Below the pieces are notes generated by a model. It saw only the letters and a program-made list of their open reading frames with translations, was not told the DNA's origin and ran no database searches. This document shows, in pieces, positions 6,807 to 14,122 of a DNA stretch of 37,553 nucleotides. The stretch is from Planctomycetota bacterium (lineage in GTDB: Bacteria > Planctomycetota > UBA8108 > JACQVS01), in NCBI GenBank assembly GCA_016209605.1, contig JACQVS010000113.1, positions 1 through 37,553 on the forward strand, given 5' to 3'. Made by a program: the position numbers and the translations under genes. Each line of letters opens with the position of its first letter. Position 1 is the stretch's first letter.

Positions 6807-7926
6807 ATATCTTCGGAAAGCTTTCGGGATTCAATCCCTGCAGGTCCTCCGGCACGAAGAGGCCGTCCTTGCGGATCAGCTCGCCGTCGAGGCGGATCTC
6901 GCCGCCGCCGTACTCCGGGCGCTGGATGGTCACCAGGTCCCAGTGCACGCCGGAGCGGTTGCCGTTGTCCGCCTCCTCGTAGGCCTGGCCGGGGGTGAAG
7001 TGGAAGGAGCCGGCGATCTTCTCGTCGAAGAGGGTGTCGAGGAGGGGGTGGAGGATCTTGGGGTTGAAGGCGATGGAGAACTCGCCGATGTACCGGCCCC
7101 CCTCGTCCGAGTTCAGGATCTCCTCGAGGCGCTTTTGATGGTTGGCGGTCATCGTCTCGATGCGGCCGCGCCGGAACTCGAGGGCGATGTGGTCGAAAAC
7201 CATGCCGTAGTAGAGGCTCTGGGTGTTGACGGAGAGCTTTCCCTCGACCGAGTCGCGCACCGGTGCCGTGAACATCTCGCCGTCGGGGATGTTCATCGTG
7301 CCGGCGCAGCCGATGACCGGAATCCCCTCGATGGAGAAGCGCAGGTCGGTGCCGGGGCCGGCGATGTGCACCCGCTTCGCCTTTTCCATGCGCTCCCTGA
7401 GGGGCTGCATGGCCCGTTCCATGGCGGCGTAGTCGACGGTGCAGACGTCGAAGTAGAAGTCCTCGAAGGCTTCGGTCGACATCTTGGCGAGCTGGGCCAT
7501 GGAGGGGCTCGGCCAGCGCAGCACCACCCAGCGGGTCTTGCGGATGCGGACTTCGGTATGCACCTTCTTCCACAGCGTCCTCTGGAAGAGGGCCATCTGG
7601 TCGGCGGGGACATCGGACAGCTCGGTGACGTTGAGCGCCCCGCGCACCCCCATGTAAACCTGCACGCCTTCCATCTGGGCGCGCTCGATGGAGGCCCAGA
7701 ACTCCATCCCCTCCTCGGTGGCGTGGCGGAAGAGCTCGCGCAGGACGCGGTTGTGCTTGGTCATGCATAACGGCACGCCGCCGGCCTCGGCGATGGAGCG
7801 GATGAGGACGGCCAGAAACTCCTCGGGGATGTCGAAGGCCTCCACCAGCACCTTGTCGCCGGGCTTGATCCGGGTGGAATGATGGACCAAAAGGCTCGCC
7901 AGCTTCCGGTATCGAGGATCGGTCAC
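6805..7926 (-). CDS. M29 family aminopeptidase (AmpS/thermophilic aminopeptidase type)
   Basis: 373-residue cytoplasmic metallo-aminopeptidase that removes N-terminal residues from peptides using a dinuclear metal centre. Candidate metal ligands in the family pattern are E217 in NIPDGEMFTAP, E282 in YIGEFSIAFNP, H309 in SFHFTPGQAYEEAD, and H328 and D330 in GVHWDLV. N-terminal features (KPGDKVLVEA, 21-30) also fit, and the length is near the usual ~400. The GTG start has AGGAG six nt upstream, a strong match. It faces the GT87-like gene across a divergent gap and converges on the RDD operon. Nothing in the context suggests a specialised role; peptide turnover is likely. Confidence 0.9.
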   Translation of the reverse strand: MTDPRYRKLASLLVHHSTRIKPGDKVLVEAFDIPEEFLAVLIRSIAEAGGVPLCMTKHNRVLRELFRHATEEGMEFWASIERAQMEGVQVYMGVRGALNVTELSDVPADQMALFQRTLWKKVHTEVRIRKTRWVVLRWPSPSMAQLAKMSTEAFEDFYFDVCTVDYAAMERAMQPLRERMEKAKRVHIAGPGTDLRFSIEGIPVIGCAGTMNIPDGEMFTAPVRDSVEGKLSVNTQSLYYGMVFDHIALEFRRGRIETMTANHQKRLEEILNSDEGGRYIGEFSIAFNPKILHPLLDTLFDEKIAGSFHFTPGQAYEEADNGNRSGVHWDLVTIQRPEYGGGEIRLDGELIRKDGLFVPEDLQGLNPESFPKI

Positions 7927-7946
7927 GGAAATCTCCTGTCCATTTG

Positions 7947-9287
7947 ATGCTTTCAGTTGAGGTCTTTCTTAAAATACCTGGAAGTATGGTCTCCGCTTGG
8001 CTCGCGAAAGTCAAAAATCTTATCAACGCTCTCCGGTCCTCGCGCCGGGCCCAACTCTCCCTTTTAACCCTGGCGCTCCTGGCCCTGAGCGGCATCCTGC
8101 TGCACTCCTCCTGGCGCAAGGGGGGCCTCTGGGATGAATCCCGATTCAACGATTTCCGCGCCTACCACACCGCCAGCCGGCTGGTGCTCCGCCAGGAGCT
8201 GCATTCCGCCTACGAAGAGACCCAGCGCCCGTATCAGTACCCGCCGACGCTGGCGGCCCTGCTCGCGCCGCTGGGCCTCCTGCCGGAGCGGGCGGCGCTG
8301 GTCCTCTGGTCGCTGGGCTGCCTGGCGGCGCTCCTCTGGACCTTTCGCGTCCTCGATGAGCTTCTGGGGCCGCCGGTGACCGGCCTCGACAAGTTCCTGG
8401 GCCTCGTCCTGGTCTTCCGGCTAGTGGAGAGCGATTTCGCCAACTCCAACGCCAACACCCTGGTGCTGGGGCTCGTGGCCGGCGGCTTCCTGCTCGAGCG
8501 TCGGCAGCGTCCGGCCTGGAGCGGCTTCGCCATCGCCCTGGCGGCCTGCGTCAAGGTTTTTCCGGCGCTGATCTTCCCGTGGATGCTCTACCGCGGCCGC
8601 TGGCGGATGGCCCTCGGCTTTCTGGGGGGCTTGCTCCTCTGGGGGGTGGTCGTTCCGGGTACGATCATCGGCCCGAGCGATTTCGCGGCCAGCTTTCGGG
8701 CCTGGCATCGGCACATGCTCGCCCCCTTGAGCCCGGATGCCCCCTCCGCGCAGGCGTCGGCGCCGGACTACGTCCCCGGGCAATCGCTGCGTTCCCTCCT
8801 CCATCACCTGCTCCGGCGGACCGACTCCACCGCCCACGATGAGGAGGCGGTGGCCGTGAATCTCGTCGACTGGCCGCGGCCGGCGGTGGAATGGATTTAC
8901 CGGGCGCTGGGGGCCGGCCTCCTGGGCGGCGCGCTTCTCCTCTTCCGCTCCCTCAGCTCTTGCCGGCGCATGAGCGGGCCGGAGATCTCCGCGGCGGGCG
9001 CGCTGGCGGTGCTGATCTCACCGCTCTCGCGCAAGGCCCACTTCGTCCTGCTCCTGCCGGCGGCGGCCATGGGCTTCGCCCTGGCGCGGACTTCCTGGCG
9101 AGAGGGGCGGCGCTGGCCGGCGGCGCTGTGGGGAGCCGCCTTTCTCCTGATCGTCCTTTCTTCAAACCTGCTGGGCGACCGCCTCTCCGCCCTGGCCATG
9201 GCCTTCTGCCCGCTCTCCCTCGCCGCCCTCCTCCTCCTCGCCCTCCAGGTCGAGGCGGAGCGGCGGTTGACTTCCGGATCAGCGTGA
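7947..9287 (+). CDS. GT87/DUF2029-type polyprenyl-phosphate-dependent mannosyltransferase-like membrane protein
   Basis: A polytopic protein of about 446 residues with roughly ten hydrophobic segments, starting with [17 protein letters not shown]. After the first segment comes a conserved-looking loop, [13 protein letters not shown], then [18 protein letters not shown]. The D..YY/H....L loop followed by Y.YPP is the signature of the DUF2029/GT87 family, whose characterised members transfer mannose from polyprenyl-phosphate-mannose. [21 protein letters not shown] (about residue 193 on) is the other family block. The start is uncertain: ATG 7947 is directly preceded by an in-frame TTG, and ATG 7986 would also give a sensible first helix. 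It converges with uppS, with a 9-bp overlap of the two coding ends. A shared polyprenyl-carrier theme is suggestive but not proof of a joint role. Confidence 0.75.
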   Translation: MLSVEVFLKIPGSMVSAWLAKVKNLINALRSSRRAQLSLLTLALLALSGILLHSSWRKGGLWDESRFNDFRAYHTASRLVLRQELHSAYEETQRPYQYPPTLAALLAPLGLLPERAALVLWSLGCLAALLWTFRVLDELLGPPVTGLDKFLGLVLVFRLVESDFANSNANTLVLGLVAGGFLLERRQRPAWSGFAIALAACVKVFPALIFPWMLYRGRWRMALGFLGGLLLWGVVVPGTIIGPSDFAASFRAWHRHMLAPLSPDAPSAQASAPDYVPGQSLRSLLHHLLRRTDSTAHDEEAVAVNLVDWPRPAVEWIYRALGAGLLGGALLLFRSLSSCRRMSGPEISAAGALAVLISPLSRKAHFVLLLPAAAMGFALARTSWREGRRWPAALWGAAFLLIVLSSNLLGDRLSALAMAFCPLSLAALLLLALQVEAERRLTSGSA

Positions 9288-10031
9288 GGAGACCGCGGCC
9301 TGAGGGACTGCGCCGAAGCGGCGCTCGCGGCGGCGGAACTCCTCGAGCACGGCCTGCAGGTGTCCGGAGGTGAAATCCGGCCACAGCTCCTTGACGAAGA
9401 ACAGCTCGGCGTAGGCGCTCTCCCAGAGGAGGAAATCGCTGAGGCGCTGCTCGCCTCCGGTGCGGATGAGGACGTCGACATCGGGGGCCGGCGCGCTGCC
9501 GTGCTCCGCCTCCCCCAGCCAGCGGGAGAAAGCCTCGCGCGTCGAGTCGCCGCCCCGGGCGGCGGCCTTTTCCAGGCGGCCTGCCGCGGCGAGGATGGCA
9601 TCGCGGCTCGAGTAGTCGACCGCCAGGCGCAGGTGCAGCGTCTCGCCGGCCCGGGTCCGCTCCTCGGTCCTGGAGATGGCCTCCTGCAGGGGGATGGGCA
9701 GGCGGTCGCGGCGGCCGATGACGCTGACGCGCACGCCGTTCCTGATACAGCGCTCGGTCTCGGAGGCGAGGTACATCCGGAAAAGCCGCATCAGGGTCGA
9801 CACCTCGAGCACCGGCCGCTTCCAGTTGTCGGAGGAAAAGGCGAAGAGGGTGAGGATCCGGATCCCCAGGCCGGGGGCGGCCTCGATGACGCGCCGGACG
9901 GACCTCGCGCCCGCTTGATGGCCGGCGTGCCGGGGCAGGCCTCGGGCGGTGGCCCAGCGGCCGTTCCCATCCATGATGATGGCGACGTGCAAGGTGGGAG
10001 GATCGGTTTCTTCAAAAGTACTTTTTATCAT
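9279..10031 (-). CDS. uppS: Isoprenyl transferase / undecaprenyl diphosphate synthase
   Basis: Cytosolic cis-prenyltransferase (250 residues, normal length) that condenses isopentenyl diphosphate onto farnesyl diphosphate to build the carrier lipid for peptidoglycan and other envelope glycans. The diphosphate-binding motif [10 protein letters not shown] carries the catalytic Asp D21. [18 protein letters not shown] and [20 protein letters not shown] are the remaining family blocks. The usual RTSGE is RTGGE here. The ATG overlaps a palindromic operator-like element and has no Shine-Dalgarno. It lies 48 bp downstream of the winged-helix regulator gene on the same strand, so it may be read through from that unit. 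In many bacteria uppS is followed by cdsA/dxr; that neighbourhood is absent here. Confidence 0.93.
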   Translation of the reverse strand: MIKSTFEETDPPTLHVAIIMDGNGRWATARGLPRHAGHQAGARSVRRVIEAAPGLGIRILTLFAFSSDNWKRPVLEVSTLMRLFRMYLASETERCIRNGVRVSVIGRRDRLPIPLQEAISRTEERTRAGETLHLRLAVDYSSRDAILAAAGRLEKAAARGGDSTREAFSRWLGEAEHGSAPAPDVDVLIRTGGEQRLSDFLLWESAYAELFFVKELWPDFTSGHLQAVLEEFRRRERRFGAVPQAAVSSR

Positions 10032-10037
10032 AAAGTA
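10014..10037. promoter_or_regulatory. Operator-like palindrome over the uppS start codon
   Basis: AAAAGTACTTTT (10014-10025) is a perfect 12-bp palindrome. It overlaps TACTTT-N7-AAAGTA (10019-10024 and 10032-10037), an inverted repeat spanning the uppS ATG (10031-10029). The same TACTTT-N7-AAAG architecture occurs upstream of the regulator operon at 11124-11140. This suggests a binding site for the nearby winged-helix protein; no binding evidence exists. Confidence 0.45.
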
Positions 10038-10079
10038 TAAAGTCGAAAAAAGCGGACTACTGATAAGTTCGGGACATTC

Positions 10080-10484
10080 TCAATCGCCGGTCTGCAGATC
10101 GCGCATGGCGCGGATCAACGCCTCCATGCAGTTCAAGTATCTTTCGAAAGCCTGGCGTCCGAGGAAAGTCAGGCGGTACTCGGTTTTGGGGAAGCGGCCG
10201 CTGAAGTACTTCTTGCAGCTCACGTATTGGGCCTCCTCGAGCTTGCGGGCGTGCACACTCAAGTTGCCGTCGGTGGTCTTGAGGAGCTTCTTCAGGTCGT
10301 GGAAGGTGAGCGACTTGTTGACGGCCAGGGCGCTGACGATCCCCAGGCGCATGCGCTCGTGGATGAGGCGGTCCAGATCCGGGGCCAGGCTCTCCGGCGC
10401 CGCCTCCGGCCCTTCCTTCTCCGCGGCCGCCTTGGAGCGGATCTTGCGCTCATCGTCCCTGGAAAGCAAGCTCGATCTACCCAC
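10080..10484 (-). CDS. Winged-helix (ArsR/MarR-like, HTH_34 type) transcriptional regulator
   Basis: 134 residues. A basic, Ala/Glu-rich N-terminal extension of ~35 residues is followed by a compact winged-helix domain: LIHERMRLGIVSALAVN (helix 1), LTFHDLKKLLKTTDGNLSVH (helix-turn-helix), ARKLEEAQYVSCKK, and the wing YFSGRFPKTEYRLTFLGRQAF. The pattern in which a helix-turn-helix reading TTDGNLSVHARKLEEAGYV precedes TEYRLT.GR matches small single-domain regulators usually encoded beside a membrane protein they control. It overlaps that membrane gene by 8 bp. Palindromic elements before the pair and between this gene and uppS are the likely operators. No metal-binding cysteines of classical ArsR sensors are seen, so the effector is unknown. 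Confidence 0.8.
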   Translation of the reverse strand: MGRSSLLSRDDERKIRSKAAAEKEGPEAAPESLAPDLDRLIHERMRLGIVSALAVNKSLTFHDLKKLLKTTDGNLSVHARKLEEAQYVSCKKYFSGRFPKTEYRLTFLGRQAFERYLNCMEALIRAMRDLQTGD

Positions 10485-11085
10485 CGTACCTCCAGGCGAT
10501 CACCAGTCCGAAAACCACGTGCAGGACTCCGAATCCGAGGATCATGAGCCAGGCGCCCCACTGCGGCCCCAGAAAGAGGGCGCAGGCGCCCAGCACCATG
10601 AATCCGGTGCCCATGACCGGGACGACCTTCACCGAAAAGGCCCCGCCCGTCACCACGCCCGTTCCGTAGAGGAGCAGCCACAGCGCGGGGGCGAGGTCGG
10701 TCAAATTCTTTTGATAGAGCACGACGGTGAGGAGCAACCCGGCGACGATGGGCGGGGAAAGCGTCAGGACAAACCGGCGGCCCGGCCCGGAAAGGATGGG
10801 AAGGTTGGCCTTGCGGGCCTTGTGAGCCATGGCCGCGATCCCGATCACGAGGGCGAGCAACGCCTCGGCCAGCCAGACGAGCAGCCAGTCAGCCGGAGTT
10901 TTCTGCCTCCAGGCCAGCCAGCTGGCAATGAGCGCGGTCATGCCCATGATCGCCATGCCCCAGCCGGGCACCGCCGTGAAGGAGCCGGCCGATTCCATGG
11001 TCTCGCGGATGTAGCGCAGGTCGTCAATCGCTCGAGTGTGAAGCTCTTTAAGATTCGAGGAGCGGGTGCGAAAATCAGAATTCAT
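10477..11085 (-). CDS. Polytopic membrane protein partnered with the winged-helix regulator
   Basis: 202 residues. A short hydrophilic N-terminus (LKELHTRAIDDLRYIRETME) is followed by six hydrophobic segments at about 35-55, 66-86, 104-122, 128-140, 152-165 and 175-196. The start of the membrane domain, MESAGSFTAVPGWGMAIMG, resembles uncharacterised membrane proteins that occur with HTH_34 regulators in environmental bacteria. No catalytic motif is visible. It is first in a leftward unit with the regulator (8-bp overlap). The ATG has no Shine-Dalgarno and lies just downstream of a strong promoter, so translation is probably leaderless. The 5' half of the regulatory region contains an operator-like palindrome. 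Function not recognised. Confidence 0.72.
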   Translation of the reverse strand: MNSDFRTRSSNLKELHTRAIDDLRYIRETMESAGSFTAVPGWGMAIMGMTALIASWLAWRQKTPADWLLVWLAEALLALVIGIAAMAHKARKANLPILSGPGRRFVLTLSPPIVAGLLLTVVLYQKNLTDLAPALWLLLYGTGVVTGGAFSVKVVPVMGTGFMVLGACALFLGPQWGAWLMILGFGVLHVVFGLVIAWRYGG

Positions 11086-11093
11086 GGAATTGA

Positions 11094-11122
11094 AAAATAC
11101 AAGGCTTGGCCGTAATTGTCAA
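11094..11122 (-). promoter_or_regulatory. Sigma-70 type promoter of the membrane protein/regulator unit
   Basis: On the minus strand, TTGACA (11122-11117, perfect) then 17 bp then TATTTT (11099-11094, 4 of 6). The predicted start at about 11087 is within a few nt of the ATG at 11085, which has no ribosome binding site, so the transcript is probably leaderless. The operator-like element adjoins the -35 on its upstream side. Confidence 0.6.
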
Positions 11123-11123
11123 G

Positions 11124-11140
11124 TACTTTGTATTGTAAAG
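11124..11140. promoter_or_regulatory. Operator-like inverted repeat adjoining the -35 element
   Basis: TACTTT (11124-11129), N7, AAAG (11137-11140). The half sites and spacing equal those of the element over the uppS start. Its position immediately upstream of the promoter of the regulator unit is consistent with autoregulation. Confidence 0.45.
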
Positions 11141-11286
11141 CGCTAAGGCGGCGGACAAGGGGGTGTACCGATCTTTTACAGCCGGGAAAGCCACGCTGCG
11201 GCTCCAGATTTTCTTGGCGCTCTTTGTCCATGATCCGCCAAGGGTTGTGGAGCGAGCTTCATTTTCCTGGTACCCTTCCTGGCCAT

Positions 11287-11315
11287 TTGTGGTAACATGG
11301 AATTCGATTTATTTT
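11287..11315 (+). promoter_or_regulatory. Candidate promoter for the secreted dockerin-type gene
   Basis: TTGTGG (11287-11292), 17 bp, TATTTT (11310-11315), the same -10 hexamer as the promoter at 11094. A leader of about 110 nt follows. It contains the hairpin GGGAGA-GCC-TCTCCC (11368-11382). The rest of the 345-bp gap between 11086 and 11430 shows no open frame or repeat that I can support. Confidence 0.3.
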
Positions 11316-11430
11316 CCGGCCTTTTTCCACGGGAATGAATGAGATAATCGAGACCACGGCATGATTCGGGAGAGCCTCTCCCATTCTGGGACTGGTTGGT
11401 TGAATTGAGGGGCGTTTAAGAGAAGAAAAA

Positions 11431-13020
11431 ATGACAGGACCGAATCTTCTAACCGCTGTTTTGGTGGGGGCCGTATCCGTTTTCATCGCTCGATCGGCGC
11501 CGGGAGAAAACCGGCTGATTCTGGGATACGCCGAGGGAGAACCCGGCGACCGCGGCGTGGCGGTGATGATCACCGCGCTCCACGACCAGCCCATCCATGG
11601 TTATTCCCTGGCCATCACCTATCCCGCCGCGGCCCTCAGCTTGCTGGAGATTGCCAAGCGCGGCACCATGGTGGAGCCCCTCGAGCCGGACTTTTACCAG
11701 CAGCAGATCGATCCTGACAAGGGCCAGGCAGTGCTGGGCGTCATCTTCTCTTACCAGCAGCCGGTGGTTTACGCGGAGCTTCCCCCGACCCTTCCCGGCG
11801 GCCGCCCGCAGCTCATTGGCCGGCTGAGCTTCGATGTGAAGGCCGGCGCCAGTCCCGGCCTGTACCCGCTGCGTTTCGAGGATGGCCTCCTGGCCCCGCC
11901 CATCTACAACCGCTTCTCAAATCGCGGCGCCTCGATCGCCCCTGCCCTGACGGACGGCGTTTTCAAGGTGAACAGCAAGAACGTCTTGTTGGTGGAGGCG
12001 AAGTTAGCCTTCTCCGGCTTTCGCAACACCTACCTCGCCTCGGTGCACCATCCGGCGCCGCTCCAGGGCTACCAGGTGGCCCTGTGCTATGACAACCGCG
12101 CCTTGACGATGGTTGACGCCACCATTGAAGGCACCGACATGCTCTCCCTGTTGGGCGGGATCCGCAGGGTGGAGTTCAAAGATGTCAAGATCGATCCCAG
12201 CTTCTCACCCACACAGGGTCGCGTTACAGCCGGCGTGGTCTTCGACTACTTGCAGCCCTTCGACGCCCGGCAGGTGCTGCCGCCGGACACCAGCTCGCCT
12301 GCCGGCCAGTCGGTGATGAAGTACAACATTACCGTGAACGACAATGCCGACCAGTTCGGCCAAAATTTTCCGCTCCTCCTCTGCGATGTGGCGGTGGCCG
12401 GCAGCATCAACAACGTTTTCATCATCGATGCTAAGAGCGAGATCCCGAAACTGGTGAATGGAAACATCTATTTCTCCACCGGTTCCTTGACCGGGCGGGT
12501 GGTCGACTACAACACCGGCCAGCCGGTCAGCGGCGTTGCCATCCAGACCGATCCGGCGGGCCTGGCCGACACCACCGATGCCAACGGAGTTTACCGCTTC
12601 GACGACATCCCCCCCGATTTTTACGCCCTCAAGGCGACCAGGACCGGCTACTTCCCCAACTGGCTGAGCGGCGTCAAGGTGGAGGGGAAAAGCGCGGTCA
12701 CCGAAGCGGTCGACCTGCTCATCTTCTCAAGGCCCGCCTCGACCGGCGGATTCAAACGCGGGATGATCAACGAGGACACGAGGGTCGACATCTCGGACGG
12801 CATCGTCGTCTTCGCCTACTTGTTCCTGGGCAAGGACCCGCCCGTCTGCTCCAAAGCGGCCGATGTCAATGACGATGGCAAGGTCGACCTCAGCGATGGC
12901 ATCGGCCTCTTGAGCTACCTCTTCCTCGGCAGCGCGCCCCCGCAGCCGCCCTTCGCCGAGTGCGGCGATGATCCGACGCCGGACACCCTCAGCTGCGATG
13001 CCCCCGCGAGTTGCAACTAA
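11431..13020 (+). CDS. Secreted protein: two cohesin-like/Ig-like domains, carboxypeptidase-regulatory-like domain, dockerin-like C-terminus
   Basis: 529 residues. A short hydrophobic N-terminus (NLLTAVLVGAVSVFIARSA) reads as a signal peptide. Two beta-sandwich regions at about 27-175 and 185-345 each begin with a domain in the style of secreted adhesion modules (GYSLAITYPAAALSLLEI; GYQVALCYDNRALTMVDA). A CarboxypepD_reg-like domain follows at about 352-430 (LTGRVVDYNTGQPVSGVAI, then YRFDDIPPDFYALKATRTGYF). The end is a dockerin-like pair: a degenerate first loop (NEDTRVDISDGI) and a good second loop (ADVNDDGKVDLSDGI), each leading into a YLFLG helix, then a PPFAECG tail with Cys. Likely exported and calcium-binding; its ligand is unknown. 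The same terminal module is found on two other proteins of this window. The next gene starts directly after its stop, in the same frame. Confidence 0.75.
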   Translation: MTGPNLLTAVLVGAVSVFIARSAPGENRLILGYAEGEPGDRGVAVMITALHDQPIHGYSLAITYPAAALSLLEIAKRGTMVEPLEPDFYQQQIDPDKGQAVLGVIFSYQQPVVYAELPPTLPGGRPQLIGRLSFDVKAGASPGLYPLRFEDGLLAPPIYNRFSNRGASIAPALTDGVFKVNSKNVLLVEAKLAFSGFRNTYLASVHHPAPLQGYQVALCYDNRALTMVDATIEGTDMLSLLGGIRRVEFKDVKIDPSFSPTQGRVTAGVVFDYLQPFDARQVLPPDTSSPAGQSVMKYNITVNDNADQFGQNFPLLLCDVAVAGSINNVFIIDAKSEIPKLVNGNIYFSTGSLTGRVVDYNTGQPVSGVAIQTDPAGLADTTDANGVYRFDDIPPDFYALKATRTGYFPNWLSGVKVEGKSAVTEAVDLLIFSRPASTGGFKRGMINEDTRVDISDGIVVFAYLFLGKDPPVCSKAADVNDDGKVDLSDGIGLLSYLFLGSAPPQPPFAECGDDPTPDTLSCDAPASCN

Positions 13021-14064
13021 TTGACGCCCTTCATCATCTCTCGATGCACGGCTTCGGAAGTTCTCAAGCGGCTCAAATCCGCGGGTAAAGGCGGAGAGGC
13101 GCGGTCACCCACCGATTTCAACTCCACATTCACGCGCTTTCAAATCCAAGGAGGCCGGGTCTTCTTCGAGAGCCGGTCTCCGGCCCTGCCGCGACTCTCT
13201 ATTGAAATCCCGGTGCGGGTGTTCGAAGAGTGCTTCCAGCGCAACCTCGCCTACCGGATTTCGATGGAGCGCCGAAGCGCCGCCGGCGAGCCCGCCGAAA
13301 CCGTAGCCCAGCACGCCGCGCCGGGAGAATGGATTCCTCCCCGGCTGGAAGTGACGCTGGAGGGAGAAAGCGGGCCGTGGATCGCGCTCCTCGATCCCCT
13401 GGTGCTGCGGGCCAAGGCCGACGGTAAGGTGTTCAAGCTCTCGGAACCCGAGCTGGAGCGGGGGATGCTGGGGCCCATCCTGGAGATGGAAGGGATGAAG
13501 ATGCACCTTACCCAGGGATTTTCCTCCGCTTTCGAGTTCTCGGGGCTGCTGGCTTCTTCAGCCGGCGTCAAGCCGGCTCATGATGTTCTCGATCTTTTTT
13601 TCGGCATGGGCTACTCCGCCAAGGAGGCCATCCGGCTTGGCGCGCGGAGGGTTTTCACCTTCGAGAAGTATCCCGAGGTCATCGAGCTGGCGCGGCGCAA
13701 TCCCTTCGCGGTCGACCTTCAGGCGCCGCAGCTGCGCCTTCACCCCGAACCCCTGGACCTCGAGAAGGACGCGAAGAGGTTTTTTCAGGCTCTCGAGGAA
13801 GCCGCCGTCCTCTTTGACGCCGTGATCCTGGATCCTCCGCGGCGGCAGGTCATGCTCAAAGTCTACTCCCGGCCGTTCCTCCGGGAGCTCTCGGCCTTCG
13901 TCAAGAAAGGCGCGCGGGTTTCCGCCTATGTTCCCGGCGGCACATCGAGGCGGTTCAAGGTGGTCCTCGGCAAGGCGGCGGAGGTTTTCGAGGAGACGGG
14001 GGAATTCCGGTTCGCGAGGAGGAGCCCGAGGTCGGAGTTCATCTGCGTCTTTCAGAAAACCTAG
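13021..14064 (+). CDS. SAM-dependent methyltransferase of the archaeal COG2521 type
   Basis: 347 residues, cytoplasmic. The class I methyltransferase core starts at about 186: LDLFFGMGYSAKEAIRLGA (motif I), then VFTFEKYPEVIELARRNPF (motif II region), and VILDPPR as the acidic/substrate motif. A ~180-residue N-terminal part precedes it: FIISRCTASEVLKRLKSA, a strand region, and EMEGMKMHLTQGF just before the core. That layout matches COG2521, a group I know mainly from archaea and usually described as spermidine-synthase-like. The substrate is unknown. The only available start is TTG at 13021, because the preceding codon in this frame is the TAA of the secreted-protein gene. No strong ribosome binding site is seen, so coupling or a downstream start is possible. 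A perfect hairpin follows the stop. Confidence 0.7.
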   Translation: MTPFIISRCTASEVLKRLKSAGKGGEARSPTDFNSTFTRFQIQGGRVFFESRSPALPRLSIEIPVRVFEECFQRNLAYRISMERRSAAGEPAETVAQHAAPGEWIPPRLEVTLEGESGPWIALLDPLVLRAKADGKVFKLSEPELERGMLGPILEMEGMKMHLTQGFSSAFEFSGLLASSAGVKPAHDVLDLFFGMGYSAKEAIRLGARRVFTFEKYPEVIELARRNPFAVDLQAPQLRLHPEPLDLEKDAKRFFQALEEAAVLFDAVILDPPRRQVMLKVYSRPFLRELSAFVKKGARVSAYVPGGTSRRFKVVLGKAAEVFEETGEFRFARRSPRSEFICVFQKT

Positions 14065-14065
14065 C

Positions 14066-14100
14066 CTGAATTTTTCGCCTCAAAGAGGCGAAAAATTCAG
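14066..14100. terminator. Long perfect hairpin between convergent genes, likely bidirectional terminator
   Basis: CTGAATTTTTCGCCT (14066-14080), loop CAAAG, AGGCGAAAAATTCAG (14086-14100): a 15-bp perfect stem 2 bp after one stop and 22 bp before the stop of the facing gene. There is no long external T tract on either side. The A/T-rich base of the stem could still serve that role in both directions. Confidence 0.55.
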
Positions 14101-14122
14101 TGTAATGGTTGCCATAGGATTT

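Noticed and set aside
6734..8149. A 471-codon open frame on the minus strand in another frame over the M29 aminopeptidase
   Set aside because: Arg/Pro/His-rich shadow; the aminopeptidase frame has all metal ligands and a strong ribosome binding site.
9949..11115. A 388-codon plus-strand frame over the regulator and membrane gene
   Set aside because: Low-complexity basic translation; the minus strand encodes a good winged-helix protein and a six-helix membrane protein.
11431..13020. Cellulosome component
   Set aside because: The dockerin-like end is shared with two non-glycosidase proteins, and no glycoside hydrolase or clear scaffoldin is in the window.
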